Below, piece after piece: positions 24,579 through 32,820 of a DNA stretch of 36,284 nt. Position numbers and translations under genes: made by a program. Origin of the DNA: Bacteroidota bacterium (GTDB taxonomy: Bacteria > Bacteroidota > Bacteroidia > Chitinophagales > Chitinophagaceae). Under the pieces are notes generated by a model that made no database searches, was not told the DNA's origin, and worked only from the letters and a program-made list of their open reading frames with translations. Position 1 is the stretch's first letter; each line of letters begins with the position of its first letter. The stretch spans positions 1 through 36,284 of the forward strand of contig JAFDXI010000104.1 of assembly GCA_018268035.1 (NCBI GenBank). The letters run 5' to 3'.

Positions 24579-26039
24579 ATGAGCAATACGGATTCATATA
24601 ATTCTGAACAAAATCTTACACAGGCAGGCGGTGACAGGAGCCTGTCCTTGTTTGAAAAAATCTGGGAGAAACACATTGTAAAAACTATTGATGGCGGGCC
24701 ATCAGTGTTTTATATTGATAAGCATTTTATTCATGAGGTTACCAGCCCACAGGCATTTAAAGGTTTGGAAAAAAGAGGTCTCAAAGTTTTTCGGCCTAAC
24801 CAGGTAGTTGCAACAGCAGACCATAATGTACCAACATTAAACCAGCATTTGCCCATCGTTGAAGAACTTTCCCGCATACAGGTGCAAACACTGACTGAAA
24901 ATTGTAAAAAGTTTGGGATTGAATTATACGGTTTGGGGCATCCTTATCAGGGCATTGTACACATCATCGGCCCTGAGCTTGGTGTTACACAACCTGGTAT
25001 GACGATAGTTTGTGGTGATTCGCATACATCTACTCATGGTGCATTTGGCACCATTGCATTTGGCATAGGTACCAGTGAAGTAGAAATGGTTTTAGCTACT
25101 CAATGTTTGATGCAGAGCAAGCCCAAACTGATGCGCATTAATGTGGAAGGCCAACTCAATAAAGGTGTGGTTTCAAAAGATATCATTTTATACATCATCT
25201 CAAAAATATCAGCAAGTGGTGCAACAGGTTATGCTGTTGAATATGCAGGCAGCGCCATCAGGAGTTTAAGTATGGAAGCCCGCATGACCATCTGTAACAT
25301 GAGTATAGAAATGGGGGCACGTTGTGGAATGATTGCACCTGATGAAACCACTTTCAAATACATGAAAGGGAGAAAATTTGCACCACAGGGTGAAGCATGG
25401 GATAAGGCTATGGCTTATTGGAAAACATTACACAGCGATGAAGGTGCAATGTTTGATAAAGAGCTTTATATAAAAGCTGAAGATATAGAACCCATGATAA
25501 CCTATGGCACCAACCCGGGTATGGGTATTGGCATTACAGGTCATGTGCCGGAGTTAAATGAAATCAGTACAGAAGACAAACCATCATTTGTAAAGAGCTT
25601 GCATTACATGGGCATCGAACCTGGCACTACAATGAAAGGCAAAAAAGTGGACTATGTTTTTATAGGCAGTTGCACCAATGCCCGCATTGAAGATTTGAAG
25701 ATGGTAGCTGGTTTTGTGAAAGGGAAAAAGAAAGCAAAAGATGTGGAAGTGTGGATAGTGCCTGGTAGTAAGCAAGTGGAAAAACAAGCTGTGGAAGAAG
25801 GCATCAATAAAATTTTTGAAGAAGCAGGATTTTTATTGAGGCAGCCCGGATGTTCTGCATGTTTGGGAATGAATGAAGATAAAATACCTGCAGGTAAATA
25901 TTGTATCTCTACCAGCAACAGGAATTTTGAAGGAAGACAGGGCCCTAATGCAAGGACGTTTTTAGCAAGCCCTTTAACTGCTGCTGCTGCAGCTATCACA
26001 GGTGAAGTGTGTGATGTGCGTGAGTTGCTGGCAAACTGA
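24579..26039 (+). CDS. leuC: 3-isopropylmalate dehydratase large subunit
   Basis: 486 residues. An aconitase-family enzyme that, with LeuD, isomerises 2- to 3-isopropylmalate through 2-isopropylmaleate. The [4Fe-4S] ligands are C365 in [13 protein letters not shown] and C425/C428 in [11 protein letters not shown]. Also visible are [26 protein letters not shown] and [19 protein letters not shown]. The first ~20 residues ([20 protein letters not shown]) are an extra polar extension before the usual LFEKIWEKH start. Its LeuD partner lies two genes on, with a methyltransferase gene inserted between them. Confidence 0.96.
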   Translation: MSNTDSYNSEQNLTQAGGDRSLSLFEKIWEKHIVKTIDGGPSVFYIDKHFIHEVTSPQAFKGLEKRGLKVFRPNQVVATADHNVPTLNQHLPIVEELSRIQVQTLTENCKKFGIELYGLGHPYQGIVHIIGPELGVTQPGMTIVCGDSHTSTHGAFGTIAFGIGTSEVEMVLATQCLMQSKPKLMRINVEGQLNKGVVSKDIILYIISKISASGATGYAVEYAGSAIRSLSMEARMTICNMSIEMGARCGMIAPDETTFKYMKGRKFAPQGEAWDKAMAYWKTLHSDEGAMFDKELYIKAEDIEPMITYGTNPGMGIGITGHVPELNEISTEDKPSFVKSLHYMGIEPGTTMKGKKVDYVFIGSCTNARIEDLKMVAGFVKGKKKAKDVEVWIVPGSKQVEKQAVEEGINKIFEEAGFLLRQPGCSACLGMNEDKIPAGKYCISTSNRNFEGRQGPNARTFLASPLTAAAAAITGEVCDVRELLAN

Positions 26040-26141
26040 TGCTGTGTTGATTTTTTCAAATGGATTTTTCATCTTGGAAAAAATGAGAAATCATAAATAA
26101 TAAAAATAAATTTCTAACCTTTCGCATTGAACAGGCGATAT

Positions 26142-26894
26142 ATGAAGTGGAACGCAACATTATATGATAACAAACATGGCTTTGTAGCAAAATATGGTGA
26201 AGATGTTTTGGGTTGGCTTGCACCTCAACATGGAGAAAACATTTTAGATGTTGGTTGTGGCACCGGGACATTAACTTCAAAAATTGCTGTAAGCGGTGCA
26301 ATGGTAACCGGCATTGATGCTTCACCTGAAATGATTGAAAAAGCAACAGAAGTTTTCCCGCATATTCAATTCTTTGAAAGAGATGCAACAGATTTTTCTT
26401 TTGAGAAAAAATTTGATGCAGTGTTTTCAAATGCTGTTTTTCACTGGATAAAAAACCAGCAACAATTGTTGCAATGCATTTACGACAACCTGCAAACAGG
26501 CGGAAGGTTGGTGTATGAAATGGGTGCAAAACATAATATTGAAAACATCCACAATGCTGTTAAAAAAGTTTTGATGGAAGAAGGATTTGAAAAAAACACA
26601 AACATTGAATTGAATTATTTTTCTTCTGCAGCGCAACAGGCAGTGATGCTTGAAAATATCGGCTTCACTATTTCCAATATCATACAGTTTGAAAGGCCAA
26701 CGGAATTATCAGGTACTGATGGAATGAAAAACTGGATTATGCAGTTTGCACAACCTTTTTTCTCCAACATCACTGAAGAGAAAAAAAATGTTATGATAGA
26801 AAAAGCAGTTGCTGCTTTAAAAGAAACAAATTTTGAAAATGGCAAATGGTATGCAGATTATATCAGGTTAAGAGTGAAAGCCATTAAAAAATAA
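26142..26894 (+). CDS. Trans-aconitate methyltransferase-like SAM-dependent methyltransferase
   Basis: 250 residues from the ATG at 26142 (a TTG five codons earlier is also open). Class I methyltransferase: motif [10 protein letters not shown] (34-42), acidic D59 in [11 protein letters not shown] for the ribose of SAM, and FSNAVFHWI (95-103), the post-motif typical of the Tam family (NAxxxW). Tam methylates trans-aconitate; the yeast relative Tmt1 also methylates 3-isopropylmalate. Its place between leuC and leuD, whose enzyme handles isopropylmalate and isopropylmaleate, makes those acids plausible substrates here, but that is inference. It could equally be another small-acid methylase. 23 bases before leuD. 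Confidence 0.8.
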   Translation: MKWNATLYDNKHGFVAKYGEDVLGWLAPQHGENILDVGCGTGTLTSKIAVSGAMVTGIDASPEMIEKATEVFPHIQFFERDATDFSFEKKFDAVFSNAVFHWIKNQQQLLQCIYDNLQTGGRLVYEMGAKHNIENIHNAVKKVLMEEGFEKNTNIELNYFSSAAQQAVMLENIGFTISNIIQFERPTELSGTDGMKNWIMQFAQPFFSNITEEKKNVMIEKAVAALKETNFENGKWYADYIRLRVKAIKK

Positions 26895-26917
26895 TCAACA
26901 GGAAAAACAAAAAAATT

Positions 26918-27574
26918 ATGGGCGTTTTTTCAACAATCGAAGAAGAAAAAAAGAAACAGTTGAACACTGCAAAATTTCAATCTGAAAGAAAAGTAATCTT
27001 ATCTGCTGCAGTGCCTATTGAACTTGAAAATATTGATACCGACCAGATAATCCCTGCCCGGTTTTTAAAGGCAACTACAAGGGAAGGCTTTGGAAAAAAT
27101 TTATTCCGCGACTGGCGATATGAAAACAATGATGAAAATAAACCGGTAAAAGATTTTGCCTTAAACAATACAATTTATTCAGGCAGATTATTGGTAGCCG
27201 GTAAAAATTTTGGCTGCGGCTCATCAAGGGAACATGCAGCATGGGCCATAAAAGATTATGGCTTTGATGCAGTAGTCAGCAGCTTCTTTGCTGATATTTT
27301 TAAAAACAATGCACTCAATAATTTTCTCCTGCCGGTGCAGGTGAGTGATGCATTTCTCGGGAAAATTTTTGAAGCCATCAATAAAAACCCGGGAACAGAA
27401 CTTGAAATCAATCTTGAAGAACAATACATAAAAATTACTTCAACCGGCGAACAGGAAAATTTCGATATCAATAAATATAAGAAGACTTGTTTACTGAATG
27501 GGTACGATGATATTGATTATTTATTGAGTATGAAAAACGAGATTGAAGAATTTGAGAAACAACCAACCCATTAA
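26918..27574 (+). CDS. leuD: 3-isopropylmalate dehydratase small subunit
   Basis: 218 residues, the swivelling-domain partner of LeuC. Key blocks: [15 protein letters not shown] (about 38-52), the substrate-binding serine/arginine loop [25 protein letters not shown] and [18 protein letters not shown]. About 20 residues ([20 protein letters not shown]) precede the usual start of the family; no better internal ATG exists before the first conserved strand. Tightly packed between the methyltransferase (23 bases) and the ABC ATPase (21 bases), so all three should share one transcript. Confidence 0.95.
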   Translation: MGVFSTIEEEKKKQLNTAKFQSERKVILSAAVPIELENIDTDQIIPARFLKATTREGFGKNLFRDWRYENNDENKPVKDFALNNTIYSGRLLVAGKNFGCGSSREHAAWAIKDYGFDAVVSSFFADIFKNNALNNFLLPVQVSDAFLGKIFEAINKNPGTELEINLEEQYIKITSTGEQENFDINKYKKTCLLNGYDDIDYLLSMKNEIEEFEKQPTH

Positions 27575-27595
27575 AATTTTATTTTAAAAATAAAA

Positions 27596-29101
27596 TTGGA
27601 AAGCAGGCATCACGATATTACAAAATATGTTCCATCCTCAACAGCAGGAAGCAATGCTGATTTGACAAATAAAAATTGCGTGATTGATATTTCATTTATG
27701 CTCAAAGCAGGTGAACATTTATTAATCACAGGCGCTTCCGGTAGTGGCAAATCCACATTAGCAAAAGCAATTGCAGGCAAAGCATTTAATAAAGGAAACA
27801 TTCATTTAGGTGTGCAGCCCCAAAAGATAATCCTGGTGGAACAGCATTATTATTTCAAAACACTTTCCAATACAAATGATTTCTACTACCAGCAACGATA
27901 CAACAGTTTCGATAGCAATGATGCATTAACCGTTTATGAAGAGCTGTTGAAAATCACTGATGCTACAGAGCAGATAGATAAACAATTGTTTCAACTAAAT
28001 CTCCTGCACCGCAAACAGGATTCATTATTACATCTTTCAAGCGGCGAGCACAAAAGGTTTCAATTGATTAAAGCTTTTTTACAGGATGCATCAGTATATA
28101 TTTTTGATTCACCATTTGTTGGTCTTGATGTAAACAGCCGCAGAAATCTTAAAGCAACGATTAATAAAAAATCTGAAACATCAACCATCATCATCATTGC
28201 TGACGTAGAAGATGCGCCAACCTGTATTACTCATGTTGCAGAAGTTTCAAATGGCCAATTGAAAGAAATTGAAAAATTAAATGATTATAAAAAACATGTT
28301 GCTGGAAACATGCAGCTTGTTACCAATCATCATCAGCCATCAATTTTCAAAGGAAATATCCCGGTAGAAAAAAATGAAATTGATTTTGATGTTGCAGTAA
28401 AACTTGAAAATGTCAACATCGCTTATGGTGAAAAAATAATCCTGGAAAATATTTCCTGGCAGATTAACCGTGGTGAAAGATGGTTGTTGAAAGGCGCTAA
28501 TGGTTCAGGCAAATCAACGCTATTGAGTTTAATTACCGGCGACCATCCGCAGGTTTATGCCAACAAAGTTTTTTTATTTGATAAAAAACGTGGAAGTGGC
28601 GAAAGTATCTGGGACATCAAAAAAAGAATCGGTTTTGTATCACCTGAACTGCATTGGTATTTTGATAAAACTATTTCCGTGTATAATACCATTGCATCCG
28701 GGTTTTTTGATACAGTAGGTGTTTATAAAAAATTGAGTGAGCAACAACATGATGTTGTGCAGCAATGGTTGTCATTTCTTCAATTAGAAAAGAAAGCATC
28801 ATTTAGTTTATCAGCACTTTCAACAAGCGGGCAAAGATTGGTTTTACTCGCAAGGGCATTAGTAAAAAACCCATCCTTGTTAATTCTTGATGAACCCTGC
28901 CAGGGACTTGATGAACAACAGGTAAAAGATTTTGTTGCGTTGGTAGATGCATTATGTTTTGAAACAGGCAACACTTTGATTTATGTAAGTCATTACGAAA
29001 ATGAAATACCTGCATGCATCAATAAAGAAATGTTACTGGAAGAAATTAAAAAGAAAAAAAATTCAATCAATATAAAAAACAAAACTGCAGTAGCAGTATA
29101 A
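27596..29101 (+). CDS. ModF-like cytoplasmic double ABC ATPase
   Basis: 501 residues, apparently starting at a TTG; the first internal ATG would cut off the first strand of domain 1. Two ABC domains, no membrane segment. Domain 1: Walker A GASGSGKST (46-54), signature LSSGEHKR, but Walker B reads FDSP, with S172 where the catalytic Glu should be, and the H-loop has D203 in place of His, so it probably binds without hydrolysing. Domain 2: Walker A GANGSGKST (301-309 region), GDHPQVYANKVFLF, RGSGESIWDIKKRIGFVS, signature STSGQ, intact Walker B LILDEP and H466. The GDHPQ and RGSGE-IWDIKK blocks are diagnostic for ModF (PhrA). ModF's role is unclear in E. coli; no molybdate genes are present here. 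Confidence 0.88.
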   Translation: MESRHHDITKYVPSSTAGSNADLTNKNCVIDISFMLKAGEHLLITGASGSGKSTLAKAIAGKAFNKGNIHLGVQPQKIILVEQHYYFKTLSNTNDFYYQQRYNSFDSNDALTVYEELLKITDATEQIDKQLFQLNLLHRKQDSLLHLSSGEHKRFQLIKAFLQDASVYIFDSPFVGLDVNSRRNLKATINKKSETSTIIIIADVEDAPTCITHVAEVSNGQLKEIEKLNDYKKHVAGNMQLVTNHHQPSIFKGNIPVEKNEIDFDVAVKLENVNIAYGEKIILENISWQINRGERWLLKGANGSGKSTLLSLITGDHPQVYANKVFLFDKKRGSGESIWDIKKRIGFVSPELHWYFDKTISVYNTIASGFFDTVGVYKKLSEQQHDVVQQWLSFLQLEKKASFSLSALSTSGQRLVLLARALVKNPSLLILDEPCQGLDEQQVKDFVALVDALCFETGNTLIYVSHYENEIPACINKEMLLEEIKKKKNSINIKNKTAVAV

Positions 29102-29104
29102 AAA

Positions 29105-29124
29105 CCCCTTTAGGAGGAAGGGGG
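29105..29124 (+). promoter_or_regulatory. Unusual Shine-Dalgarno-bearing hairpin before leuB
   Basis: CCCCTT (29105-29110) can pair with AAGGGG (29118-29123), placing TAGGAGG in the loop. AGGAGG ends 11 bases before the leuB ATG. Strong Shine-Dalgarno sequences are rare in this phylum and no other gene in the window has one this good. Confidence 0.45.
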
Positions 29125-29128
29125 CATT

Positions 29129-30250
29129 ATGGTTCACAAAATTACAGTTATCGAAGGCGACGGCATAGGCCCGGAAGTAACAAGGCAATCAGTAAAAATT
29201 TTAAATGCTGTGGCTGCCCGTTTCAACCACACATTTATTTATACCTATCATTTAATGGGCGCTATTGCTATTGATAAAACAGGTAACCCTCTGCCTGATG
29301 AAACCATTGAAAGTTGCTTAAACAGTGATGCAGTATTATTCGGTGCAATCGGCCATCCGAAATATGATAATGACCCAACAGCAAAAGTGCGGCCTGAACA
29401 AGGTTTGCTGAAACTAAGAAAATCTTTGCAGTTATTCGGAAATATCCGCCCCATCAATACATATCCATCGTTGCAACATTTATCACCATTGAAAAAAGAG
29501 AAACTGGATGAAGTTGATTTTATCATCTTTCGAGAGTTGACAGGTGGTATCTATTTTGGTAAAAAAGAATTATCAGCAGATGGCAACACAGCAAGCGATG
29601 ATTGTGTTTATACAAAGCCAGAGATAGAACGTATTGCCCACCTTGCTTTTCAATATGCGCAAAAACCTGAACGTAGAAAAAAATTAACGCTGGTGGACAA
29701 AGCCAATGTGCTGGAAACATCAAGGCTTTGGAGAAAGATAGTACAGGAAGTATCGCAACAATATCCTGATGTAGCCGTGGATTACATGTTTGTTGATAAT
29801 GCGGCTATGCAAATCATGCTAAATCCAAAACAATTCGACATTGTGTTGACTGAAAATATGTTTGGTGATATCATCAGCGATGAAGCCAGTGTGTTGAGTG
29901 GATCATTAGGTCTGTTACCTTCAGCATCTGTGGGCACAGGCACAGTTTTGTTTGAACCCATACATGGCTCCTATCCACAGGCAGCAGGTAAAGATATTGC
30001 AAACCCTTTGGGTTCTATTTTATCAGCAGCAATGATGCTGGACCATTTCAACCTCACACAAGAAGCAGCATTGGTGCGTGATGCGGTGAAATGGACATTG
30101 GAAAATGGTTTTGTTTCAAAAGATATTGAACCGGTGAATTTTTATTTTACATCTACCATCGGCGATTTGATCAGTGATTATATAAGATCAATAGATCATA
30201 GTAAAATCAATATTGAAAATATTCATTTGAGAAAATCAACAATCATATAA
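29129..30250 (+). CDS. leuB: 3-isopropylmalate dehydrogenase
   Basis: 373 residues. It oxidises and decarboxylates 3-isopropylmalate to 2-oxoisocaproate with NAD+. Family features: ITVIEGDGIGPEV at the N-terminus, the substrate-binding arginines in LLKLRKSLQLFGNIRP, FRELTGGIYFGKK with the catalytic Tyr, LVDKANVLETS with the catalytic Lys, the Mg2+ aspartates in NMFGDIISDEAS, and EPIHGSYPQAAGKDIANP for NAD+. Last gene of the leu block. Its stop codon overlaps an AT-rich 10-bp hairpin (30249-30258/30271-30280), and a fresh promoter for the ilv block begins 37 bases later. Confidence 0.96.
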   Translation: MVHKITVIEGDGIGPEVTRQSVKILNAVAARFNHTFIYTYHLMGAIAIDKTGNPLPDETIESCLNSDAVLFGAIGHPKYDNDPTAKVRPEQGLLKLRKSLQLFGNIRPINTYPSLQHLSPLKKEKLDEVDFIIFRELTGGIYFGKKELSADGNTASDDCVYTKPEIERIAHLAFQYAQKPERRKKLTLVDKANVLETSRLWRKIVQEVSQQYPDVAVDYMFVDNAAMQIMLNPKQFDIVLTENMFGDIISDEASVLSGSLGLLPSASVGTGTVLFEPIHGSYPQAAGKDIANPLGSILSAAMMLDHFNLTQEAALVRDAVKWTLENGFVSKDIEPVNFYFTSTIGDLISDYIRSIDHSKINIENIHLRKSTII

Positions 30251-30280
30251 ACAGTTTTAAAAAAAAAACAAAAACTGTTT
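30249..30280 (+). terminator. Weak AT-rich hairpin at the end of leuB
   Basis: AAACAGTTTT (30249-30258) pairs with AAAACTGTTT (30271-30280), 10 bp around an A-rich loop. Few G-C pairs and no good T-run, so at best a partial terminator; some leu transcript may read into the ilv genes. Confidence 0.4.
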
Positions 30281-30286
30281 AAGTTC

Positions 30287-30317
30287 TTTGGATAATTGAA
30301 AGGCGGTTATATATTTG
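30287..30317 (+). promoter_or_regulatory. Consensus Bacteroidetes promoter of the ilv operon
   Basis: TTTG (30287-30290), exactly 19 bases, then TATATTTG (30310-30317): a perfect match to the Bacteroidetes -33/-7 consensus. The start of transcription is expected about 5-7 bases downstream, near 30322-30324, which leaves only some 12-14 bases before the leader ATG. Confidence 0.82.
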
Positions 30318-30335
30318 CTCAACATCACTCAAAAA

Positions 30336-30428
30336 ATGTTGAACAGAATAATCAATAACATCATCGTGAACAACTCAATAATTATTGTGGTTGTCATTAT
30401 TATTTCTGTTGCAGGAGGTGGTGTTTAA
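30336..30428 (+). CDS. Ile/Val-rich leader peptide of the ilv attenuator
   Basis: A 30-codon ORF: MLNRIINNIIVNNS, then IIIVVVIII (codons 15-23, bases 30378-30404), then SVAGGGV and TAA. Ten residues are Ile and six Val, with a single Leu, matching the end products of the downstream ilv genes. The start follows AAAAA, the usual initiation context in this phylum, and lies about 13 bases from the predicted transcript start. Such peptides act through ribosome stalling when charged tRNA(Ile) or tRNA(Val) is scarce, not as proteins. The tail codons GGA-GGT-GGT-GTT carry the antiterminator strand. It is too short for ordinary gene callers. Confidence 0.88.
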   Translation: MLNRIINNIIVNNSIIIVVVIIISVAGGGV

Positions 30429-30463
30429 CAAACAAAAAATTATTTGATATATAAACCCGCCTC
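30415..30463 (+). promoter_or_regulatory. Antiterminator pairing of the ilv attenuator
   Basis: Bases 30415-30426 (GAGGTGGTGTTT, the end of the leader ORF) are complementary to 30453-30463 (AAACCCGCCTC, the 5' arm of the terminator): 11 pairs including one G-U, with a single bulged U. Pairing here excludes the terminator. A ribosome stalled in the Ile/Val run leaves 30415 onward free; a ribosome at the leader stop codon covers it. Confidence 0.8.
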
Positions 30464-30486
30464 ACATCACGAGGCGGGTTTTTTTA
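30453..30486 (+). terminator. Attenuator terminator upstream of ilvD
   Basis: AAACCCGCCTC (30453-30463) and GAGGCGGGTTT (30471-30481) make a perfect 11-bp stem with loop ACATCAC, followed by a T-run. It lies 25 bases after the leader stop and 30 bases before ilvD. A strong terminator in front of a biosynthetic gene only makes sense if it is conditional. Confidence 0.92.
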
Positions 30487-30515
30487 TTTTTAATAACAAC
30501 TATAAGACAACAATA

Positions 30516-32198
30516 ATGGCAGAGTTAAATAAATTTTCTAAAACACTTACACAGGACGAAACACAGCCGGCAGCACAGGCGATGTATTATGCAATTGGTT
30601 TTAAAGAGGAAGATTTTAAAAAAGCACAGGTTGGTGTTGTGAGCATGGGATGGGATGGCAACCCCTGCAATATGCACCTGAACGACCTCGCTACCAATGT
30701 AAAAAACAGTATCAACAAAACAGAAGGTTTATTGGGTTTACGTTTTTACACAATTGGAGTAAGTGATGGTATCAGCATGGGTACAGATGGTATGCGCTAC
30801 AGTCTGGTAAGCCGCGATGTGATTGCAGATAGTATTGAAACCAATGCAGGCGCTCAATATTATGATGCTATCGTTGCCATACCGGGATGCGATAAAAATA
30901 TGCCGGGTTGTATTATGGCCATTGGCAGATTAAACCGGCCTGCCATCATGTTATATGGCGGCACTATTGCAGCAGGGCATTATCATGGTGAAGAATTAAA
31001 TATTGTATCAACGTTTGAGGCATTGGGTCAGAAGATAATGGGCAATATCGGCGAGAAAGATTTTAAGGAAATCATCCGACACGCCTGCCCCGGGCCAGGT
31101 GCTTGTGGTGGCATGTACACTGCCAACACGATGGCAAGTGCAATTGAGGCTATGGGAATGAGCTTGCCTTATTCTGCCAGCAACCCGGCATTAAGTGAAG
31201 ACAAACAAAAAGAATGTGATGCCGTTGGCGAAGCCATAAAAAAATTGCTGGAAAAAGATATCAAGCCCAGGGATATCATGACTAAGAAAGCATTTGAAAA
31301 TGCCATTACTATCGTGATGGTTCTGGGTGGTAGTACCAATGCCGTATTGCATTTGATAGCTATGGCAAGAAGTGTTGGTGTTGATTTAACTGTTGATGAT
31401 TTCCAAAGAATCAGCGACAAGACACCAATGCTTGCAGACTTTAAACCCAGTGGTAAACACATGATGGAAGATTTGCATGCGCATGGAGGCATACCTGCTG
31501 TGATGAAATATCTTTTAGGCAAAGGCATGCTGTATGGAGACTGTATAACAGTAACAGGGAAAACTGTTGCTGAAAATCTTGCAGAAGCTGCTGTTCTTGA
31601 TTTTGATAAACAGGATATCGTAATGCCGCTTGAAAAACCAATCAAGAAAACAGGTCATTTACAAATTTTATACGGCAACCTCGCTGAAAAAGGAAGCGTA
31701 GCAAAAATCACAGGTAAAGAAGGTGAACGTTTTGAAGGAACAGCAAGGGTGTTTGATGGCGAACAACATTTACTCGAAGCTATACAAAATAAAAAAGTAC
31801 ATGCAGGGGATGTAGTGGTCATCAGGAATATCGGGCCAAAAGGTGCACCCGGAATGCCTGAAATGTTGAAACCTACCGGTGCTTTAATCGGTGCAGGTTT
31901 AGGCAAGACAGTTGCATTAATTACTGATGGAAGGTTTAGCGGCGGCACACATGGTTTTGTTGTTGGCCATGTTACACCTGAAGCACATGAAGGCGGATTG
32001 ATTGGATTGGTGAAAGATGATGATATCATTGAGATAGATGCAATCAATAATACACTTACACTAAAAGTAGGTGATGAAGAAATAGCAAAGCGGCGTGCAG
32101 CATGGAAACAACCTGCACCAAAGGCAACAAGCGGTGTGTTATTTAAATATGCCCGCTTTGTAAAAACAGCAAGTGAAGGTTGTGTAACAGATGAGTAG
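30516..32198 (+). CDS. ilvD: Dihydroxy-acid dehydratase
   Basis: 560 residues from the ATG at 30516. An in-frame ATG at 30444 is rejected: its extra 24 codons are read straight through the attenuator terminator stem and have no family resemblance. IlvD dehydrates dihydroxy-isovalerate and dihydroxy-methylvalerate, the third common step of Val/Leu/Ile synthesis, using an iron-sulfur cluster. Cluster cysteines are C51 ([10 protein letters not shown]), C125 ([11 protein letters not shown]) and C197 ([14 protein letters not shown]). Also visible are [12 protein letters not shown] and [20 protein letters not shown]. First structural gene after the Ile/Val leader. Confidence 0.96.
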   Translation: MAELNKFSKTLTQDETQPAAQAMYYAIGFKEEDFKKAQVGVVSMGWDGNPCNMHLNDLATNVKNSINKTEGLLGLRFYTIGVSDGISMGTDGMRYSLVSRDVIADSIETNAGAQYYDAIVAIPGCDKNMPGCIMAIGRLNRPAIMLYGGTIAAGHYHGEELNIVSTFEALGQKIMGNIGEKDFKEIIRHACPGPGACGGMYTANTMASAIEAMGMSLPYSASNPALSEDKQKECDAVGEAIKKLLEKDIKPRDIMTKKAFENAITIVMVLGGSTNAVLHLIAMARSVGVDLTVDDFQRISDKTPMLADFKPSGKHMMEDLHAHGGIPAVMKYLLGKGMLYGDCITVTGKTVAENLAEAAVLDFDKQDIVMPLEKPIKKTGHLQILYGNLAEKGSVAKITGKEGERFEGTARVFDGEQHLLEAIQNKKVHAGDVVVIRNIGPKGAPGMPEMLKPTGALIGAGLGKTVALITDGRFSGGTHGFVVGHVTPEAHEGGLIGLVKDDDIIEIDAINNTLTLKVGDEEIAKRRAAWKQPAPKATSGVLFKYARFVKTASEGCVTDE

Positions 32199-32266
32199 AC
32201 ATCAAAACAATTGAGCAAAAACAAAAAGAGGATATAACAAATAAAACATTTTAGTCAGGCGGTTTT

Positions 32267-32761
32267 ATGACACTATCATATTTAAAGGAATTAGCTACAT
32301 ACAATTTATGGGCAAATACTATTGTATGTGGTTGGCTTGAGCAGATTGATGATACACAATGGAAACAGAATATCATCAGCAGTTTCAACAGCATTCAGGA
32401 AACCGTATTGCATATTATCAGCGCAGAAAATATCTGGTTACAACGGCTCAATAAAGAACCAAAAACCATTTGGCTGCAAAATGAATTTAATGGAACAAAA
32501 GAAGAGCATACCAAACTTTGGAAAAAGACTTCAACAGATTTAAAATCATTTATTGACAACTTTAATGAAAATGATTTGAACACAAAGCTTGATTTTAAAA
32601 GACTAAATGGCGAAGCATATTCAATGCCTTTTTACCAGTTGATAGCACACGTCGTCAACCACGCAACATATCACCGGGGCCAACTGGTGACAATGTTGCG
32701 GCAAACAGGTTTTAAGAATGTAAGCTCAACAGATTTACTGGAGTTTTACAGGAAAATGTAA
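32267..32761 (+). CDS. DinB-family (YfiT/DinB four-helix) protein
   Basis: 164 residues forming four predicted helices. The DinB metal site is visible: H49 in TVLHIISAENIW and H132/H136 in HVVNHATYHRGQL. DinB-superfamily members include thiol S-transferases and metal-dependent hydrolases; most, as here, have no assigned substrate. It sits inside the ilv operon, 68 bases after ilvD and 59 before ilvB, in the same orientation and without a terminator of its own. Confidence 0.85.
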   Translation: MTLSYLKELATYNLWANTIVCGWLEQIDDTQWKQNIISSFNSIQETVLHIISAENIWLQRLNKEPKTIWLQNEFNGTKEEHTKLWKKTSTDLKSFIDNFNENDLNTKLDFKRLNGEAYSMPFYQLIAHVVNHATYHRGQLVTMLRQTGFKNVSSTDLLEFYRKM

Positions 32762-32820
32762 TGAATTAAATTTTTAAATAACGCCCGGCTGATTTTCCGG
32801 GATTTGCAAAAAAATGTTTT

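Noticed and set aside
30444-30515. In-frame upstream start for ilvD giving a 24-residue longer protein
   Set aside because: The extension is read through the attenuator terminator stem and T-run, has no family resemblance, and the ATG at 30516 gives the standard IlvD length.
31655-32224. 189-codon minus-strand frame within ilvD
   Set aside because: Antisense shadow of a strongly conserved gene.
32784-32801. CCCGG/CCGGG hairpin just before ilvB
   Set aside because: Only 5 bp with an 8-base loop and no T-run or start-codon overlap; too weak to call.
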